Origin: Saprospiraceae bacterium | GTDB taxonomy: Bacteria; Bacteroidota; Bacteroidia; Chitinophagales; Saprospiraceae | Direction of reading: 5' to 3' | DNA length: 64,000 nucleotides | Assembly: GCA_022842725.1 (NCBI GenBank) | Contig: JALHOZ010000004.1 | Location: forward strand, 62,001-126,000 | Shown: piece after piece, positions 9,223 through 21,212 of the stretch | Numbering within the stretch: position 1 is the first letter of the stretch | How the letters are laid out: every line of letters starts with the position of its first letter | The notes under the pieces: model-generated | What the model was told of the DNA's origin: nothing | The model's database searches: none | The model's input: the letters and a program-made list of their open reading frames with translations, nothing else | Program-made: the position numbers and the translations under genes

Positions 9223-9822
9223 TTATTTTTTCTTTCCTTTTTCTGCTTTTGCTTCGGCTGCTGCTGCTGCTTTTAATGCTCTTGGGATTTCAATCAACGC
9301 AACAGGTGTTGCAGCATTGTTTAAAATTTCTACACCTGCAGGAACTTTTACGTCTCTTACCCGCAGACTTTGACCCAACTCTAATGAAGAGATATCAGCA
9401 TGTAAAACATCAACCATAGCTTCAGGTGTTGTTTTAATGGTGATTTTTCTCACTTGTTGAATCAGCTTACCACCGACTTTAACACCCGGAGAAGTACCTT
9501 GAAATCTCAAAGGAACATCAACTTTTACAGGGGTTTTGTCAAGCAATCTCAAAAAATCAATATGGATAATCTGATCAGTGACCGGGTGAAACTGAACTTG
9601 TTTCAGGATTGCATTAAATCTGTTACCGTCCAAATCAATGTTTGCCAACTTGAAATCAGGAGTATACACAAGATGTTTCACCGCTGCAGGTGTAACTGTA
9701 AAATGTTTTACTTCATTTCCTCCGTAAAGGACAGCAGGAATCAACCCGCTTTTTCTTTCAGATGAAGTTACTTTTTTTCCAACTCCGGCTCTAACTGAAC
9801 CTTGAATATCTACAGATGTCAT
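9223..9822 (-). CDS. rplY: 50S ribosomal protein L25 / Ctc
   Basis: The 199-residue protein is of the long TL5/Ctc type: an N-terminal 5S rRNA-binding L25 domain (residues about 5-95, with the conserved AVLYGG and HIDFLRL segments) and a C-terminal Ctc beta domain (about 98-185). It ends in an Ala/Lys-rich tail. L25 binds 5S rRNA in the central protuberance of the large ribosomal subunit. It has its own promoter and terminator, so it is independent of the rpoBC unit on its right. Confidence 0.95.
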   Translation of the reverse strand: MTSVDIQGSVRAGVGKKVTSSERKSGLIPAVLYGGNEVKHFTVTPAAVKHLVYTPDFKLANIDLDGNRFNAILKQVQFHPVTDQIIHIDFLRLLDKTPVKVDVPLRFQGTSPGVKVGGKLIQQVRKITIKTTPEAMVDVLHADISSLELGQSLRVRDVKVPAGVEILNNAATPVALIEIPRALKAAAAAEAKAEKGKKK

Positions 9823-9854
9823 GATTAAAAAAATTCATTATTTAAAAAGAAGCG

Positions 9855-9862
9855 CAAAAGTA
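9855..9862 (-). promoter_or_regulatory. -7 element of rplY
   Basis: On the minus strand the sequence reads TACTTTTG, an exact TAnnTTTG box, 33 bp upstream of the rplY start codon. No good TTTG -33 box is seen at the usual distance. Confidence 0.45.
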
Positions 9863-9920
9863 CAACTATTTATTGATTTTAATACTATTCTTTTGCGAAA
9901 ATATTTTTTATAACAAGTGA

Positions 9921-9953
9921 AAAAAGGTCAATATTTTCAATAATCCGACCTTT
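9921..9953 (-). terminator. Terminator-like hairpin after rpoC
   Basis: A 7-bp stem AAAGGTC / GACCTTT is followed on the minus strand by TTT. It lies about 95 bp past the rpoC stop and would close the rpoBC transcript. Confidence 0.5.
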
Positions 9954-9965
9954 CAACCTATATAA

Positions 9966-10016
9966 ATTGATCAGGACCATTTTTATGGGTGTAACCAATG
10001 AATGATCCTGATCAAT
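9966..10016 (-). terminator. Second hairpin after rpoC
   Basis: An 11-bp perfect inverted repeat (ATTGATCAGGA / TCCTGATCAAT) with a 29-nt loop lies 31 bp past the rpoC stop. It lacks a T-tract, so it may stabilise the 3' end of the mRNA and act with the next hairpin. Confidence 0.45.
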
Positions 10017-10047
10017 ATAATTTTAGCATTTGCCAAAATATCGGTTA

Positions 10048-13000
10048 TTATCTGTTTTCAGATGTTACCACCAGGTTTTTAAATTCCCTCATACCTGTAC
10101 CGGCTGGGATATTTTTACCTACAATAACATTTTCTTTCAGACCGGAAAGTGAATCCCGTTTGGCAGCAATAGCCGCCGTACTCAATACTTTGGTTGTTTC
10201 CTGGAAGGAAGCAGCTGAAATCCAGCTTTCTACACCAAGAGAAGCACGGGTAATACCTTGCAATAAGATGGTTGAAGTCGCCGGAATGGCATCTCTTACT
10301 TCGACCAATTTTTTATCATTTCTCTTGAGGTTTGAATTTTCCTCTCTGTATTGTCTGATTGATACGATCTGTCCGGCCTTTAAATTGGCACTGTCGCCCG
10401 GTTCTACAACAACTTTTTTGTCATATATCCAATCATTCTGCTCGTTAAACTCATGTCTGTCGACCGCTTCGCCTTCGAGGAAAGTTGTATCTCCCGGATC
10501 AATGATCTCTACCCTTCTCATCATCTGCCTGACGATAACCTCAATATGTTTGTCGTTGATGGCAATACCCTGAGACCGGTAAACTTCCTGAACACCGTTG
10601 ACGAGATAAGACTGAACCGCAAAAGGACCTTTGATATTCAAAATATCCAATGGAGCGATAGCTCCGTCAGTCATCTGGCTACCTGCTCTGACGAAGTCAC
10701 CTTCCTGTACGAGTAAGTGTTTGGAAAGACCCACAAGATATTTTCTTCTCTGTCCTGTTTTTTCGTCATCCACAAAGATCTCTCTGTTACCTCTTTTGAT
10801 TTTACCGTAGGTTACGATACCGTCAATTTCGGCGGTGACACATGGATTAGAAGGATTTCTGGCTTCAAATAATTCGGTTACCCTCGGAAGACCACCCGTG
10901 ATATCCTGGATTTTACCAAGATTTCTCGGGATTTTTACAATCTTTTGTCCCGGAAGTACTTCTTCATTATCATCTACTGTAATGTAAGCACCTACCGGTA
11001 GGTTATACGATTTTAATTCTTCACCACCCGGAGAAACAATTTTTACAACCGGGATCTTCTTTTTATTTTTAGGCTCAATGATGACTTTTTCAGCATAACC
11101 GGTTTGGTCATCTCTTTCTACCCTGTAGGTTACCCCTTCATCCAAATCTTCAAACTTGGTGATACCTCCAAATTCGGAAATGATCAGGTTATTGAACGGA
11201 TCCCATGCGCAGATTGCCTGACCTTTATCAATTTTTTGCCCATCTTTTACCAAAAGGTTGGAACCATATGGAATAAAATAGGAGTTATATACTTTTTTAG
11301 ATTCAGGATCGACTACTCTGATTTCTCCTGAACGGGAAAGAACTACCTGATGTTGAACACCACCTTCAACCTGCGTGGTCACTTTGATACTGTCAAACTC
11401 GATAACTCCTTCAAATTTAGAAGATATTTCAGATTCAGTTTTAGAAACTGACGCGATACCACCCACGTGGAACGTACGTAGTGTCAACTGAGTTCCCGGT
11501 TCACCGATACTTTGTGCTGCAATGATACCAACGGCATCACCTTTCTCCACAATTCTTCCCGTTGCGAGATTTTTACCATAACATTTGGCACAAACACCAA
11601 CTTTGGTTTCGCAGGTTAATACGGATCGGATGGTCACTTTTTCAATACCGGCTTTTTCGATATTGTCCGCTACTTCAGGAGAAATATATTCTCCTGCCTC
11701 CATGATTAACTCATCCGTTACCGGATCAGAAATAGAATGAAGTGAATATCGACCAATAATTCTGGAAGTCAATGTTTCGATCACATTTTCGTTATCTTTC
11801 AATGCTTCGGTATCAATACCTCTCAGGGTATCACAATCCTTTTCAGTGATGATAACGTCCTGAGCCACGTCAACCAAACGTCGGGTAAGATATCCCGCAT
11901 CCGCTGTTTTTAAGGCTGTATCCGCCAAACCTTTTCTCGCACCGTGAGTAGAGATAAAATATTCCAAAACCGACAACCCTTCAAGGAAGTTTGCAAGAAT
12001 CGGGTTTTCGATAATCGCTCCACCCGTATCTCCGGATTTTCTTGGTTTAGCCATCAATCCTCTCAGACCACATAACTGTTTGATCTGTTGTTTACTACCT
12101 CTGGCTCCTGAGTCAAGCATCATATACACGGAATTAAATCCTTGTTTATGAAGAGCGATTTCGCGCATCAGGTTATCCGTAATTTTATTATCCGCAAAGG
12201 TCCATTTATCAATGACCTGATTGTACCTTTCATTTGGTGTAATCAGACCCATATTATAATTTTCCCAAACTTCATCTACCTCTTCCTGTGCATCAATCAA
12301 CGTTTGTTCTTTGATGGACGGCGTAATCAGGTCACCCAGGTTGAATGACAAACCGCCTTTGTAAGCCCAGAAGAAACCTAAATCCTTGATACTATCCAAA
12401 AACTTGGCTGTTTCTGCAAAATCCGTTCTTGTGATGATATCAGCGATGATTTTTTTCAAACTCTTTTTAGTCATCAACTGATTGACAAACGGTACCGTTT
12501 TTGGTGTTGCCTGATTAAAAATCACACGACCTACGGTGGTTTCAATGACTTTAGTAACCAAATCACCATTGTCACCTTCTACTTTGGCTCTTACTTTAAT
12601 GACTGCATGAAGGTCTACTTTCCCTTCATTAAAAGCAATGATTACTTCTTCATCAGAATAAAAAGTACGTCCTTCTCCGGCAACTTTTATCTCACCGGCA
12701 GATTTTTTAGGTTTCGTAAGGTAATACAATCCCAAAACCATGTCCTGAGAAGGTAAGGTTACCGGCGAACCATCCTGAGGGTTGAGCATGTTGTGCGCTG
12801 ACAACATCAAAATCTGAGCTTCCAATATGGCTGCATGTCCCAATGGAACGTGTACTGCCATCTGGTCACCGTCAAAGTCAGCGTTGAAGGCACCACAAAC
12901 AAGCGGGTGAAGTTGAATCGCTTTTCCTTCTACCAATCTTGGCTGGAAAGCCTGGATAGAAAGTCTGTGCAATGTAGGAGCCCTGTTTAATAAAACCGGG

Positions 13001-14295
13001 TGACCTTTTAATATATTATCTAGGATTTCCCAAATAACGGAATCCTTTTTATCAACCAGTTTTTTAGCCGACTTAACGGTTTTGACGATACCTCTTTCTA
13101 TCAGCTTACGAATGATAAACGGTTTGAATAATTCCGCAGCCATGGCTTTTGGAATACCGCACTCATGTAAGAGAAGCGTCGGGCCCACAACGATGACAGA
13201 ACGACCTGAATAGTCAACCCTTTTACCCAAAAGATTCTGACGGAAACGTCCTTGTTTTCCTTTCAGAACATCACTCAATGATTTAAGAGAACGTCCTCCT
13301 TCAGCTTTCACTGCATTGGACTTTCTGGAGTTGTCAAACAATGAGTCGACAGCTTCCTGAAGCATTCTTTTTTCATTTCTTAAGATAACTTCAGGCGCTT
13401 TGATTTCCAACAACCTTTTCAAACGGTTATTTCTGATAATCACCCTTCTGTATAAGTCATTTAAGTCAGAAGAAGCAAAACGTCCACCATCCAAAGGAAC
13501 CAATGGTCTCAATTCCGGTGGTGTCACCGGAAGGTATTGGATGACCGTCCATTCCGGTCTGTTGTCCGTGTTTTTCATGCCATCTCTGAAAGCCTCAACA
13601 ACACGCAATCTTTTGAGTGCTTCAGACTTTCTCTGTTGAGAAGTTTCATTAGCAGCCTGGTGTCTGAGCTCAAATGACAATTCATCCAAATCAATTCTTT
13701 CCAAAAGATCTTTGACAGCTTCCGCTCCCATTTTGGCAATAAATTTCATCGGATCAGAATCGTCCAGTGCCTGATTTTCTCTTGGAAGGGTGTCCATCAA
13801 TTCAAAATACTCTTCTTCTGTCAGAAGATCATGTTTGTTGACTTCGCCTTCTTTTACACCTGGCTGAATGACTACATATCTTTCGTAATAAATTACGGAT
13901 TCAAGCTTTTTAGAAGAATAACCCAGTAAATATCCGATTTTATTCGGCAATGATTTAAAAAACCAGATATGGACTACAGGAACGACCAGTTTAATATGGC
14001 CCATTCTTTCCCTTCTGACCTTTTTTTCTGTGACTTCCACACCACATCTGTCACAAACGATACCTTTATACCGGATTCTTTTATATTTACCACAAAAACA
14101 TTCATAATCTTTTACCGGTCCGAATATTCGTTCACAAAATAAACCATCTCTTTCAGGCTTATAGGAACGGTAATTGATGGTTTCCGGTTTCAACACCTCT
14201 CCATAAGATCTTTCCAGAATTTCATCCGGAGAACTCAGGCTTATAGTGATTGATTCAAAGCCTTTTGTGGGTTTAACACTTTTCTTTTTAAGCAT
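10048..14295 (-). CDS. rpoC: DNA-directed RNA polymerase subunit beta'
   Basis: The 1415-residue protein contains the absolutely conserved active-site motif NADFDGDQ at residues 471-478, whose three Asp residues (473, 475, 477) hold the catalytic Mg2+. The N-terminal zinc ribbon (ECFCGKYKR ... CDRCG) and the second Cys cluster ([13 protein letters not shown]) are both present. The length is usual for Bacteroidota. It forms the core enzyme with the product of rpoB, whose stop lies 31 bp upstream, so the two are co-transcribed. Confidence 0.98.
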   Translation of the reverse strand: MLKKKSVKPTKGFESITISLSSPDEILERSYGEVLKPETINYRSYKPERDGLFCERIFGPVKDYECFCGKYKRIRYKGIVCDRCGVEVTEKKVRRERMGHIKLVVPVVHIWFFKSLPNKIGYLLGYSSKKLESVIYYERYVVIQPGVKEGEVNKHDLLTEEEYFELMDTLPRENQALDDSDPMKFIAKMGAEAVKDLLERIDLDELSFELRHQAANETSQQRKSEALKRLRVVEAFRDGMKNTDNRPEWTVIQYLPVTPPELRPLVPLDGGRFASSDLNDLYRRVIIRNNRLKRLLEIKAPEVILRNEKRMLQEAVDSLFDNSRKSNAVKAEGGRSLKSLSDVLKGKQGRFRQNLLGKRVDYSGRSVIVVGPTLLLHECGIPKAMAAELFKPFIIRKLIERGIVKTVKSAKKLVDKKDSVIWEILDNILKGHPVLLNRAPTLHRLSIQAFQPRLVEGKAIQLHPLVCGAFNADFDGDQMAVHVPLGHAAILEAQILMLSAHNMLNPQDGSPVTLPSQDMVLGLYYLTKPKKSAGEIKVAGEGRTFYSDEEVIIAFNEGKVDLHAVIKVRAKVEGDNGDLVTKVIETTVGRVIFNQATPKTVPFVNQLMTKKSLKKIIADIITRTDFAETAKFLDSIKDLGFFWAYKGGLSFNLGDLITPSIKEQTLIDAQEEVDEVWENYNMGLITPNERYNQVIDKWTFADNKITDNLMREIALHKQGFNSVYMMLDSGARGSKQQIKQLCGLRGLMAKPRKSGDTGGAIIENPILANFLEGLSVLEYFISTHGARKGLADTALKTADAGYLTRRLVDVAQDVIITEKDCDTLRGIDTEALKDNENVIETLTSRIIGRYSLHSISDPVTDELIMEAGEYISPEVADNIEKAGIEKVTIRSVLTCETKVGVCAKCYGKNLATGRIVEKGDAVGIIAAQSIGEPGTQLTLRTFHVGGIASVSKTESEISSKFEGVIEFDSIKVTTQVEGGVQHQVVLSRSGEIRVVDPESKKVYNSYFIPYGSNLLVKDGQKIDKGQAICAWDPFNNLIISEFGGITKFEDLDEGVTYRVERDDQTGYAEKVIIEPKNKKKIPVVKIVSPGGEELKSYNLPVGAYITVDDNEEVLPGQKIVKIPRNLGKIQDITGGLPRVTELFEARNPSNPCVTAEIDGIVTYGKIKRGNREIFVDDEKTGQRRKYLVGLSKHLLVQEGDFVRAGSQMTDGAIAPLDILNIKGPFAVQSYLVNGVQEVYRSQGIAINDKHIEVIVRQMMRRVEIIDPGDTTFLEGEAVDRHEFNEQNDWIYDKKVVVEPGDSANLKAGQIVSIRQYREENSNLKRNDKKLVEVRDAIPATSTILLQGITRASLGVESWISAASFQETTKVLSTAAIAAKRDSLSGLKENVIVGKNIPAGTGMREFKNLVVTSENR

Positions 14296-14326
14296 ATGTT
14301 GAGAATAAAATGGTCAATAAAAAAGA

Positions 14327-17300
14327 TTAGTCAAATTTAATATCCAGAGCCAAACCTCTTAATTCATGTACCAATACATTGAATGATTCAGGAATGTTGG
14401 AATCCGGGATATTGTCTCCTTTGACAATGGCTTCGTACGCTTTTGCTCTACCGATGATATCGTCAGACTTCACGGTAAGAAGTTCTCTGAGTATATTGGC
14501 AGCACCATATGCTTCCAATGCCCAAACCTCCATCTCACCAAAACGTTGTCCTCCGAACTGAGCCTTACCACCTAATGGTTGTTGTGTAATCAATGAGTAA
14601 GGTCCGATAGAACGTGCATGCATTTTGTCGTCAACCATGTGTGACAGCTTCAACATGTAGATCACACCTACAGTCGCCTGCTGGTGGAATCTGTCCCCAG
14701 TCTCACCATCATAAAGATAGGTCTGTCCGTAAGAAGGAAGATCTGCTTTTTTGATGTATGATTCAATTTCATCAAGGCTGGCTCCGTCAAATATTGGAGT
14801 GGCAAACTTCATGTTCATTTTTTTACCTGCCCATCCCAAAACCGTTTCGAATATCTGTCCGAGGTTCATCCTTGAAGGTACACCCAACGGGTTCAATACG
14901 ATATCTACAGGAGTTCCGTCTTCAAGGAAAGGCATATCTTCATCTCTTACGATTCTGGATACAATTCCTTTGTTACCGTGTCTTCCCGCAAGTTTATCCC
15001 CTACTTTCAACTTTCGTTTTTTGGCAAGATAAACTTTAGCAAGTTTCAATACACCTGCAGGTAATTCGTCACCGATACTGATATTGAACTTTTCTCTTTT
15101 GTAACGACCTAATTCTTCGTTGACCTTAATGTTGAAATTATGCAACATTCTGGCAAGAACTTCATTGACTTTGCTGTCTTTGGTCCAGTTTGAATAATCA
15201 ACCTGTGAATAGTCGATTTCTTTCAGCACCTTGACTGAAAATTTGGTTCCTTTAGGTACCAATTCTTCGTTGTAGATACTTTTTACCCCTTCGGAAATGG
15301 CTCCTTCAAGCACTGAAGTCAGTTTATCAACAAGAATGGTTTTCAGTTCATTCATATTGATAGCGTGTTCATCTTCAAGGGATGACAACAATTCTTTCTC
15401 CTGAACTTTTTGGAATTTATCTTTTTTAGCTCTGGCAAAAAGTTGTTTGTCGATGACGATACCTTCCGTAGAAGGAGAAGCCTTCAAAGAAGCATCTTTA
15501 ACGTCACCTGCTTTATCTCCGAAGATTGCTCTCAAAAGTTTTTCTTCAGGTGTCGGATCGGATTCTCCTTTTGGTGTAATTTTTCCAATCAGAATGTCGC
15601 CTTCTTTGATCCATGCACCGATACGGATGATACCGTTTTCGTCAAGATCTTTGGTGGCTTCTTCGCTGACATTCGGAATATCGTTGGTAAATTCTTCTTC
15701 TCCCAACTTTGTATCGCGAACATCTATTTCATAACTTTCGATATGAATCGAAGTAAAGATATCTTCTTTTACTACCCTTTCAGAAAGAACGATGGCATCT
15801 TCAAAGTTGTAGCCTTTCCAAGGCATGAAGGCAACCATCAGGTTTTGACCAAGAGCCAATTCTCCGTTTTCAGTTGCATAACCTTCGCAAAGCAAACTTC
15901 CTCTGGACACTCTTTGTCCTTTCAGTACAATTGGTTTGAGGTTAATACACGAACCTTGGTTTGTTCTGACAAATTTTGCCAGGTTGTATTTTTTGATATT
16001 GTCTTCAAAAGAAACCAATTGTTCTTCTTCCGTTCTGTCGTATTTAATGATGATTTCGTTTGCATCGACATATTCCACAATACCATCACCTTCTGCATTG
16101 ATCAGCATGTTTGAATCCTGAGCAACTTTGGCTTCAAGACCTGTACCTACGATAGGAGCTTTAGGTCTGACCAAAGGAAGTGCCTGACGTTGCATGTTTG
16201 ATCCCATCAAGGCTCTGTTGGCGTCATCGTTTTCGAGGAAAGGAATCAAAGAAGCGGATACACCGACAATTTGGTTTGGAGCGATGTCCATGAATTCAAG
16301 TTCTTCCGGAACAAGTACCGGGAATTCACCGTGTTCTCTGGATTTGATTCTCTCGTTGATAAATCCACCTTCATCGTTGACCAATGCATTAGCCTGGGCG
16401 ATTCTTTTATAATCCTCCGCTTCTGCAGAAAGGTATTGTATCGTTCCGGTAACATCTACTTTTCCTTCAGTAACCTTTCGGTAAGGTGTTTCAAGGAAAC
16501 CCATTTTGTTGACTTTAGCGTGAACGCATAAAGTCGAAATCAAACCGATGTTTGGTCCTTCCGGTGTTTCAATCGTACACAGACGACCGTAGTGAGAATA
16601 GTGAACGTCTCTTACCTCAAAACCTGCTCTTTCTCTGGAAAGACCTCCGGGTCCGAGGGCTGAAATTCTTCTTTTGTGCGTAATTTCGGAAAGTGGGTTT
16701 GTCTGATCAAGAAACTGAGACAACTGACTGGTTCCGAAAAACGAGTTAATCACAGAAGAAAGTGTTCTTGCATTGATCAGGTCAATTGGGGTAAAAACCT
16801 CATTATCCCTGACATTCATTCTTTCTCTGATGGTTCTGGTCATTCTGGCAAGACCGACACCAAACTGAGCGTATAATTGTTCGCCTACCGTTCTTACCCT
16901 TCTATTGGCAAGGTGATCGATGTCGTCCAATTCTGCTTTTTGGTTTACAAGACTCACCAAATATTTAACGATATGAATGATATCATCTTTTGTTAATACC
17001 AAAGTTTCTTTAGGGATTTCAAGCTTCAGTTTTCGGTTGATTTTATAACGACCTACTTCCCCGAGGTTGTATCTTTTGTCTGAGAAGAACAATTTGTCGA
17101 TGATACCTCTTGCTGTTTCTTCATCCGGTGGATCTGTTCCTCTAAGCTGACGATAAATCTGAGCTACCGCTTCTGCTTCAGAAGACGAAGGATCTTTTTG
17201 TAAAGTATTGTATATGATGGTGTAATCCTCTTCAAGGTCTTCTTTTTGAAGTACTACAGATCCTGTTTCCGTTTCTTCGATGAGTTTGATATTTTCCTCA

Positions 17301-18151
17301 TCAAGGATGACATCCCTTTCAAGAATGATTTCATTTCTTTCAATGGTAACCACCTCTCCGGTGTCTTCATCCACAAAGTCCTCAGACCATTTGCGTAACA
17401 CCCTGGCTGCCAATTTCCTACCTATGGCGTTTTTTAAGGACGTTGCATCTGTAGTAATTTCTTCGGCCAGTCCAAAGAGATTGAGAATATCTTTATCGCT
17501 GTCGTAACCGATAGCCCGGAGAAGAGTGGTCACCGGAAATTTTTTCTTTCTGTCAATGTACGCATACATTACGGAGTTGATATCCGTGGCGAATTCCATC
17601 CAGGCTCCTTTAAACGGAATGACCCTTGCGGAAAATATTTTTGTTCCGTTCGGGTGATAAGTCTGACTAAAAAATACTCCGGGACTTCTGTGAAGTTGGG
17701 AAACCACGACTCTTTCGGCACCGTTGATAAGGAATGTACCTTTGTTGGTCATGTAGGGAATATTTCCAAGGAAAACATCCTGCACGATGGTTTGAAAATC
17801 AACGTGCTCCTCATCATTACAGGAAAGTCTTAATTTTGCTTTCAGCGGAACGCTGTATGTCAAACCTCTCTGTAAACATTCGTCAATTGAATATCTTGGA
17901 GGATCGACAAAATAATCTAAAAATTCCAGTACAAATATATTTCTGGAATCACTGATGGGGAAATTTTCCTGAAATACTTTAAAGAGTCCTTCATTCCCTC
18001 TGTTTTCCGGTGTAGTTTCCAATTGAAAAAATTCCTTGAAGGATTTTACCTGAATTTCCAACAAGTCAGGATATTGGTTTGCCAATTTGATCTTGCCGAA
18101 ATTAATCCTGTTAGAACCGGTCACAATTGCTAATCCGTTTGATGATGTCAT
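14327..18151 (-). CDS. rpoB: DNA-directed RNA polymerase subunit beta
   Basis: The 1274-residue beta subunit carries the expected landmarks: the rifampicin-region segment ([24 protein letters not shown]), the [18 protein letters not shown] motif and the C-terminal [18 protein letters not shown] segment. I chose the ATG at 18149-18151, which gives the usual Bacteroidota N-terminus. A GTG 12 codons upstream would fall inside a perfect palindrome. The Rif region has the standard Asp, His and Arg residues, so no resistance change stands out by eye. Confidence 0.97.
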   Translation of the reverse strand: MTSSNGLAIVTGSNRINFGKIKLANQYPDLLEIQVKSFKEFFQLETTPENRGNEGLFKVFQENFPISDSRNIFVLEFLDYFVDPPRYSIDECLQRGLTYSVPLKAKLRLSCNDEEHVDFQTIVQDVFLGNIPYMTNKGTFLINGAERVVVSQLHRSPGVFFSQTYHPNGTKIFSARVIPFKGAWMEFATDINSVMYAYIDRKKKFPVTTLLRAIGYDSDKDILNLFGLAEEITTDATSLKNAIGRKLAARVLRKWSEDFVDEDTGEVVTIERNEIILERDVILDEENIKLIEETETGSVVLQKEDLEEDYTIIYNTLQKDPSSSEAEAVAQIYRQLRGTDPPDEETARGIIDKLFFSDKRYNLGEVGRYKINRKLKLEIPKETLVLTKDDIIHIVKYLVSLVNQKAELDDIDHLANRRVRTVGEQLYAQFGVGLARMTRTIRERMNVRDNEVFTPIDLINARTLSSVINSFFGTSQLSQFLDQTNPLSEITHKRRISALGPGGLSRERAGFEVRDVHYSHYGRLCTIETPEGPNIGLISTLCVHAKVNKMGFLETPYRKVTEGKVDVTGTIQYLSAEAEDYKRIAQANALVNDEGGFINERIKSREHGEFPVLVPEELEFMDIAPNQIVGVSASLIPFLENDDANRALMGSNMQRQALPLVRPKAPIVGTGLEAKVAQDSNMLINAEGDGIVEYVDANEIIIKYDRTEEEQLVSFEDNIKKYNLAKFVRTNQGSCINLKPIVLKGQRVSRGSLLCEGYATENGELALGQNLMVAFMPWKGYNFEDAIVLSERVVKEDIFTSIHIESYEIDVRDTKLGEEEFTNDIPNVSEEATKDLDENGIIRIGAWIKEGDILIGKITPKGESDPTPEEKLLRAIFGDKAGDVKDASLKASPSTEGIVIDKQLFARAKKDKFQKVQEKELLSSLEDEHAINMNELKTILVDKLTSVLEGAISEGVKSIYNEELVPKGTKFSVKVLKEIDYSQVDYSNWTKDSKVNEVLARMLHNFNIKVNEELGRYKREKFNISIGDELPAGVLKLAKVYLAKKRKLKVGDKLAGRHGNKGIVSRIVRDEDMPFLEDGTPVDIVLNPLGVPSRMNLGQIFETVLGWAGKKMNMKFATPIFDGASLDEIESYIKKADLPSYGQTYLYDGETGDRFHQQATVGVIYMLKLSHMVDDKMHARSIGPYSLITQQPLGGKAQFGGQRFGEMEVWALEAYGAANILRELLTVKSDDIIGRAKAYEAIVKGDNIPDSNIPESFNVLVHELRGLALDIKFD

Positions 18152-18175
18152 CCTGTTATTTATTTTATAATTCGA

Positions 18176-18193
18176 TCCAAAGTGCACTTTGGA
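18176..18193. promoter_or_regulatory. Perfect 18-bp palindrome upstream of rpoB
   Basis: TCCAAAGTGCACTTTGGA is a perfect palindrome 25 bp before the rpoB start. As RNA it folds into a 7-bp stem with a TGCA loop; as DNA it could be a dimer-binding site. Confidence 0.5.
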
Positions 18194-18295
18194 AAATAAT
18201 AAATTCTATTTTTTGTCCCGCACCGATTGTGAGAGATGGCGGTTACTTTTAACCACTTGGAATTAAAATATACTTTTCATGATAAAATGACAATA

Positions 18296-18327
18296 GGCTT
18301 AACCGATCTTCATAGATCAGTTAAGCC
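18296..18327 (-). terminator. Strong hairpin between rplL and rpoB (attenuator candidate)
   Basis: An outer 8-bp stem (GGCTTAAC / GTTAAGCC) and an inner 5-bp stem (GATCT / AGATC) with a 4-nt loop lie 62 bp past the rplL stop. The following minus-strand sequence is AT-rich but has no long T-run, so partial termination or an RNase processing site is more likely than a full stop. Confidence 0.6.
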
Positions 18328-18389
18328 GAATGCCATCTAATTCTAAGACTTGAATCTTTTGATTAAGCCCATGAGAATCTTAAAGCGAA

Positions 18390-18773
18390 TTATTTTAATT
18401 CAACAGAAGCTCCTGCTCCTTCTAATGCTGCCTTAATCGCTTCAGCTTCTGCTTTAGGAGCTGCTGCTTTTAATACTGTAGGAGCGGCATCTACCAAGTC
18501 TTTAGCTTCTTTAAGTCCAAGGTTCAACAATGTTTTTACCTCCTTAACGATAGCCAACTTGTTAGCACCTGCTGATGTCAAATGTACATCGAAATCGGTT
18601 TTTTCAACAGGAGCGTCTCCTGCTGCAGCGCCTCCTGCGCTTGGAGCTGCAACTGCTACTGCTGCTGCTGCTGGTTCGATACCATATTCATCTTTTAAGA
18701 TTTGAGCCAATTCGGTAACTTCTTTAACAGTTAAGTTTACCAATTGCTCTGCGAATGATTTTAAATCTGCCAT
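18390..18773 (-). CDS. rplL: 50S ribosomal protein L7/L12
   Basis: The 127-residue acidic protein has the L12 layout: an N-terminal dimerisation domain ([18 protein letters not shown], residues 1-35), an Ala/Gly-rich hinge (about 36-52) and the C-terminal factor-binding domain ([35 protein letters not shown]). It forms the ribosomal stalk on L10 and recruits translation factors such as EF-Tu, which is encoded in the same cluster. Confidence 0.97.
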   Translation of the reverse strand: MADLKSFAEQLVNLTVKEVTELAQILKDEYGIEPAAAAVAVAAPSAGGAAAGDAPVEKTDFDVHLTSAGANKLAIVKEVKTLLNLGLKEAKDLVDAAPTVLKAAAPKAEAEAIKAALEGAGASVELK

Positions 18774-18827
18774 TTTAAATGGATTTTAATAATTTTAGAA
18801 AATATGTCGTGCGACTTGGAAGCCAAA

Positions 18828-19355
18828 TTATTGAGCGCGATCCTCAAGGGTTTTCAACAAACCTGCAATCGTTCCTCCACCTGATTTAAGGGCAGAAACC
18901 ACATTTTGTGCAGGAGATTGAAGTAATCCGATAACTTCGCCGATAAGCTCGTTTCGTGATTTCATCTTCAATAAGAAATCCAACTGATCGTCTCCGATAT
19001 AAATATCAGTGTCTATATAAGCTGCTTTGAGGGAAGGTTTGTCACCTTTTCCTCTGAACTCTTTAATGATGGTTGCAGGTAATTTACCATTATCTGAAAA
19101 CAAAATCGTGCTTTGTCCTTTGAATGCTTCAAATACACCGGCAAAGTTTTTGGATTCAGGATGGCTTTCCATGGCTTTGATGGCCAATGTATTTTTAACC
19201 ACTTTAACTTCAACACCTTTGTTGAAACAGATTCTTCTCAGCTTATTGATTTTTTCAACTGTAAGTGAAGATGAATCTGTAACGTAGAAGAAAGAGTTGT
19301 TTTCAAACTTATCTTTCAACTCTTCAATGAGAGCTCCTTTTTCTGTTCGTGTCAT
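18828..19355 (-). CDS. rplJ: 50S ribosomal protein L10
   Basis: The 175-residue protein matches L10: an N-terminal rRNA-binding domain (TRTEKGALIEELKDKF..., VVKNTLAIKAM) and C-terminal helices that bind L7/L12 dimers (residues about 135-170). It is the base of the ribosomal stalk. It follows rplA by 18 bp and precedes rplL by 54 bp, the normal order. Confidence 0.96.
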   Translation of the reverse strand: MTRTEKGALIEELKDKFENNSFFYVTDSSSLTVEKINKLRRICFNKGVEVKVVKNTLAIKAMESHPESKNFAGVFEAFKGQSTILFSDNGKLPATIIKEFRGKGDKPSLKAAYIDTDIYIGDDQLDFLLKMKSRNELIGEVIGLLQSPAQNVVSALKSGGGTIAGLLKTLEDRAQ

Positions 19356-19373
19356 TTCTTTAAATTTTTAGAG

Positions 19374-20066
19374 CTATTTAATGGTTTTGGTGTCGATAGC
19401 AATACCCGGGCTCATCGTAGATGCGAGGCTAATGCTTTTCAGGTATGTTCCTTTGGCGGTAGAAGGCTTCATTCTTTCCAGTGTAGAAACCAATTCTATT
19501 GCGTTTTCAGCCAATTTTTCAGGAGAAAAAGAAACCCTTCCGATAGGCGAATGAATAATACCATACTTATCAACTCTGAAAGATATTTTACCTGCTTTCA
19601 CTTCATTAACAGCATCTCCGACATTCAAAGTTACTGTTCCTGATTTAGGATTGGGCATCAAACCTCTTGGTCCCAGGATACGTCCGATCTGACCCAGTTT
19701 TGCCATGACACTTGGCATAGCAATAATGACATCAATATCAGTCCAACCTTGTGAAATTTTTGTGATGTATTCATCAAGTCCGACATAATCCGCTCCGGCT
19801 GCTTTAGCCTCAGCTTCTTTGTCAGGAGTACAAAGAACCAATACTCTTTTGACTTTACCGGTACCATGTGGTAAAGATACCGTACCTCTGATAGCCTGAT
19901 CGGCTTTTCTTGGATCGACACCAAGATTTACGTGTAAATCGACAGAAGCGTCGAATTTTGCTGTATTCACTTCTTTCACTAAAGAAACAGCATCACGTAG
20001 TGCATAAAATTTTGAAGAGTCTACCTTTCCTTCGATGGCTTTTCTCTTCTTACTCAATTTTGCCAT
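19374..20066 (-). CDS. rplA: 50S ribosomal protein L1
   Basis: The 230-residue protein is of the usual L1 size and carries the signature segment [10 protein letters not shown] together with the LPHGTGK motif of the first domain. L1 forms the mobile stalk at the E site and, in other bacteria, represses its own operon by binding the mRNA leader. Confidence 0.97.
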   Translation of the reverse strand: MAKLSKKRKAIEGKVDSSKFYALRDAVSLVKEVNTAKFDASVDLHVNLGVDPRKADQAIRGTVSLPHGTGKVKRVLVLCTPDKEAEAKAAGADYVGLDEYITKISQGWTDIDVIIAMPSVMAKLGQIGRILGPRGLMPNPKSGTVTLNVGDAVNEVKAGKISFRVDKYGIIHSPIGRVSFSPEKLAENAIELVSTLERMKPSTAKGTYLKSISLASTMSPGIAIDTKTIK

Positions 20067-20136
20067 ACTATAAAAAATTTAGGTTATATCGCTGAATCCT
20101 AAATCCAGCTCCCTGGTTAAAAAATCTTAATTATGT

Positions 20137-20583
20137 TCAGGCTTCCGCCCAAGGTGCATCACCACTAACGGTAATACCCATACTTCTTGCAGTTCCTGCC
20201 ACCATTTTCATGGCTGACTCGATGGTAAATGCATTCAGGTCTTTCATTTTGTCCTCTGCAATCACTTTAATCTGATCCCAGGTAACGTTACCTACTTTAT
20301 TACGGTTAGATTGTGCAGAACCACTCTTGATTTTTACTGCTTCCATCAATTGAATTGCAGCAGGAGCTGTTTTGATAACAAAATCAAATGATTTGTCCGT
20401 ATAAACTGTAATAACAACAGGTAATAACTTCCCTTGAGCGTCTTGCGTTTCAGCGTTAAACCTCTTGCAGAACTCCATAATATTCAAACCTTTAGAACCA
20501 AGTGCTGGTCCTACAGGTGGTGCCGGGTTCGCCTGGCCTCCTTTAACCTGGAGTTTTACGTAAGTTTGAATTTCTTTTGCCAT
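20137..20583 (-). CDS. rplK: 50S ribosomal protein L11
   Basis: The 148-residue protein matches L11: an N-terminal domain with [15 protein letters not shown] and a C-terminal 23S rRNA-binding domain ending [10 protein letters not shown]. It sits at the GTPase-associated centre of the large subunit. The order rplK-rplA-rplJ-rplL is the standard one. Confidence 0.97.
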   Translation of the reverse strand: MAKEIQTYVKLQVKGGQANPAPPVGPALGSKGLNIMEFCKRFNAETQDAQGKLLPVVITVYTDKSFDFVIKTAPAAIQLMEAVKIKSGSAQSNRNKVGNVTWDQIKVIAEDKMKDLNAFTIESAMKMVAGTARSMGITVSGDAPWAEA

Positions 20584-20614
20584 TTTTTAAAAATTAATGA
20601 TATGTAAAAATAGG

Positions 20615-20642
20615 GACTTTAGGGAAGCTTTAGACTAAAGTC
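20615..20642 (-). promoter_or_regulatory. Hairpin in the nusG-rplK spacer
   Basis: An 8-bp perfect inverted repeat (GACTTTAG / CTAAAGTC) with a 12-nt loop lies 32 bp upstream of the rplK start. It may be the leader structure through which L1 controls rplKA, as known in enterobacteria, or a weak terminator after nusG. Confidence 0.4.
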
Positions 20643-20652
20643 TTGTTTTGTT

Positions 20653-21201
20653 TTAAGATTGTTTCTCAACCTGCATATAGTTGAGTTCTACTTCTGTTCC
20701 TCTTCCGAAAATTTTGACGATAACCTTCAATTTTTTCTTTTCTTCGTTGACCTCTTTGACATCTCCGATGAAATCATTAAACGGACCGTCAATAATTTTG
20801 ATGGTCTCGCCTACGATAAAAGGTTCAATCATGGAAGCAGAAACATCCTGTGAATCATCCACCTTGCCCAACATTCTGTTGGCCTCCGTCTGAGTCATCG
20901 GAATCGGATTGTTTTTGCCAAGAAAATGAATCACATTGGTCATATTTGATATGACCTGAACCATTTCTCCTGAAAATTTTGAAGCCAAAGCTTCAACTAA
21001 AATATATCCCGGTAAAATATTCCTTTCGAGAATTACCTTTTTACCATTTCGGATTTTATATACTTTTTCAGTCGGAACCAAAACCTGAGTTACGATCTCA
21101 GCCCAGTCATTCCTTTGAATTTCCAGCTCAATCCGCTCTTTGATACTTTTCTCTTTGCCGCTTACTACTCTGAGAGAGTACCACTTTTTATCTTCAGACA
21201 T
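20653..21201 (-). CDS. nusG: Transcription termination/antitermination protein NusG
   Basis: The 182-residue protein has the NGN domain (WYSLRVVSGKEKSIKERIE, residues 5-110, with NILPGYILVE) and a C-terminal KOW domain (GETIKIIDGPFNDFIGDVKEV, about 127-180). It binds RNA polymerase and couples transcription to termination or translation. It is 11 bp downstream of secE. Confidence 0.96.
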   Translation of the reverse strand: MSEDKKWYSLRVVSGKEKSIKERIELEIQRNDWAEIVTQVLVPTEKVYKIRNGKKVILERNILPGYILVEALASKFSGEMVQVISNMTNVIHFLGKNNPIPMTQTEANRMLGKVDDSQDVSASMIEPFIVGETIKIIDGPFNDFIGDVKEVNEEKKKLKVIVKIFGRGTEVELNYMQVEKQS

Positions 21202-21212
21202 GAAAATTTTAT

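Noticed and set aside
9998-10573. Open frame of 191 codons antisense to the end of rpoC
   Set aside because: It overlaps the conserved 3' part of rpoC and has no features of its own.
15410-16114. Long open frame (234 codons) antisense to rpoB
   Set aside because: It lies wholly inside rpoB on the other strand, is rich in Phe and Ser as expected from antisense reading, and matches no family.
18152-18187. GTG start for rpoB, 12 codons upstream
   Set aside because: It would place the start inside the perfect palindrome and add residues not seen in the family.
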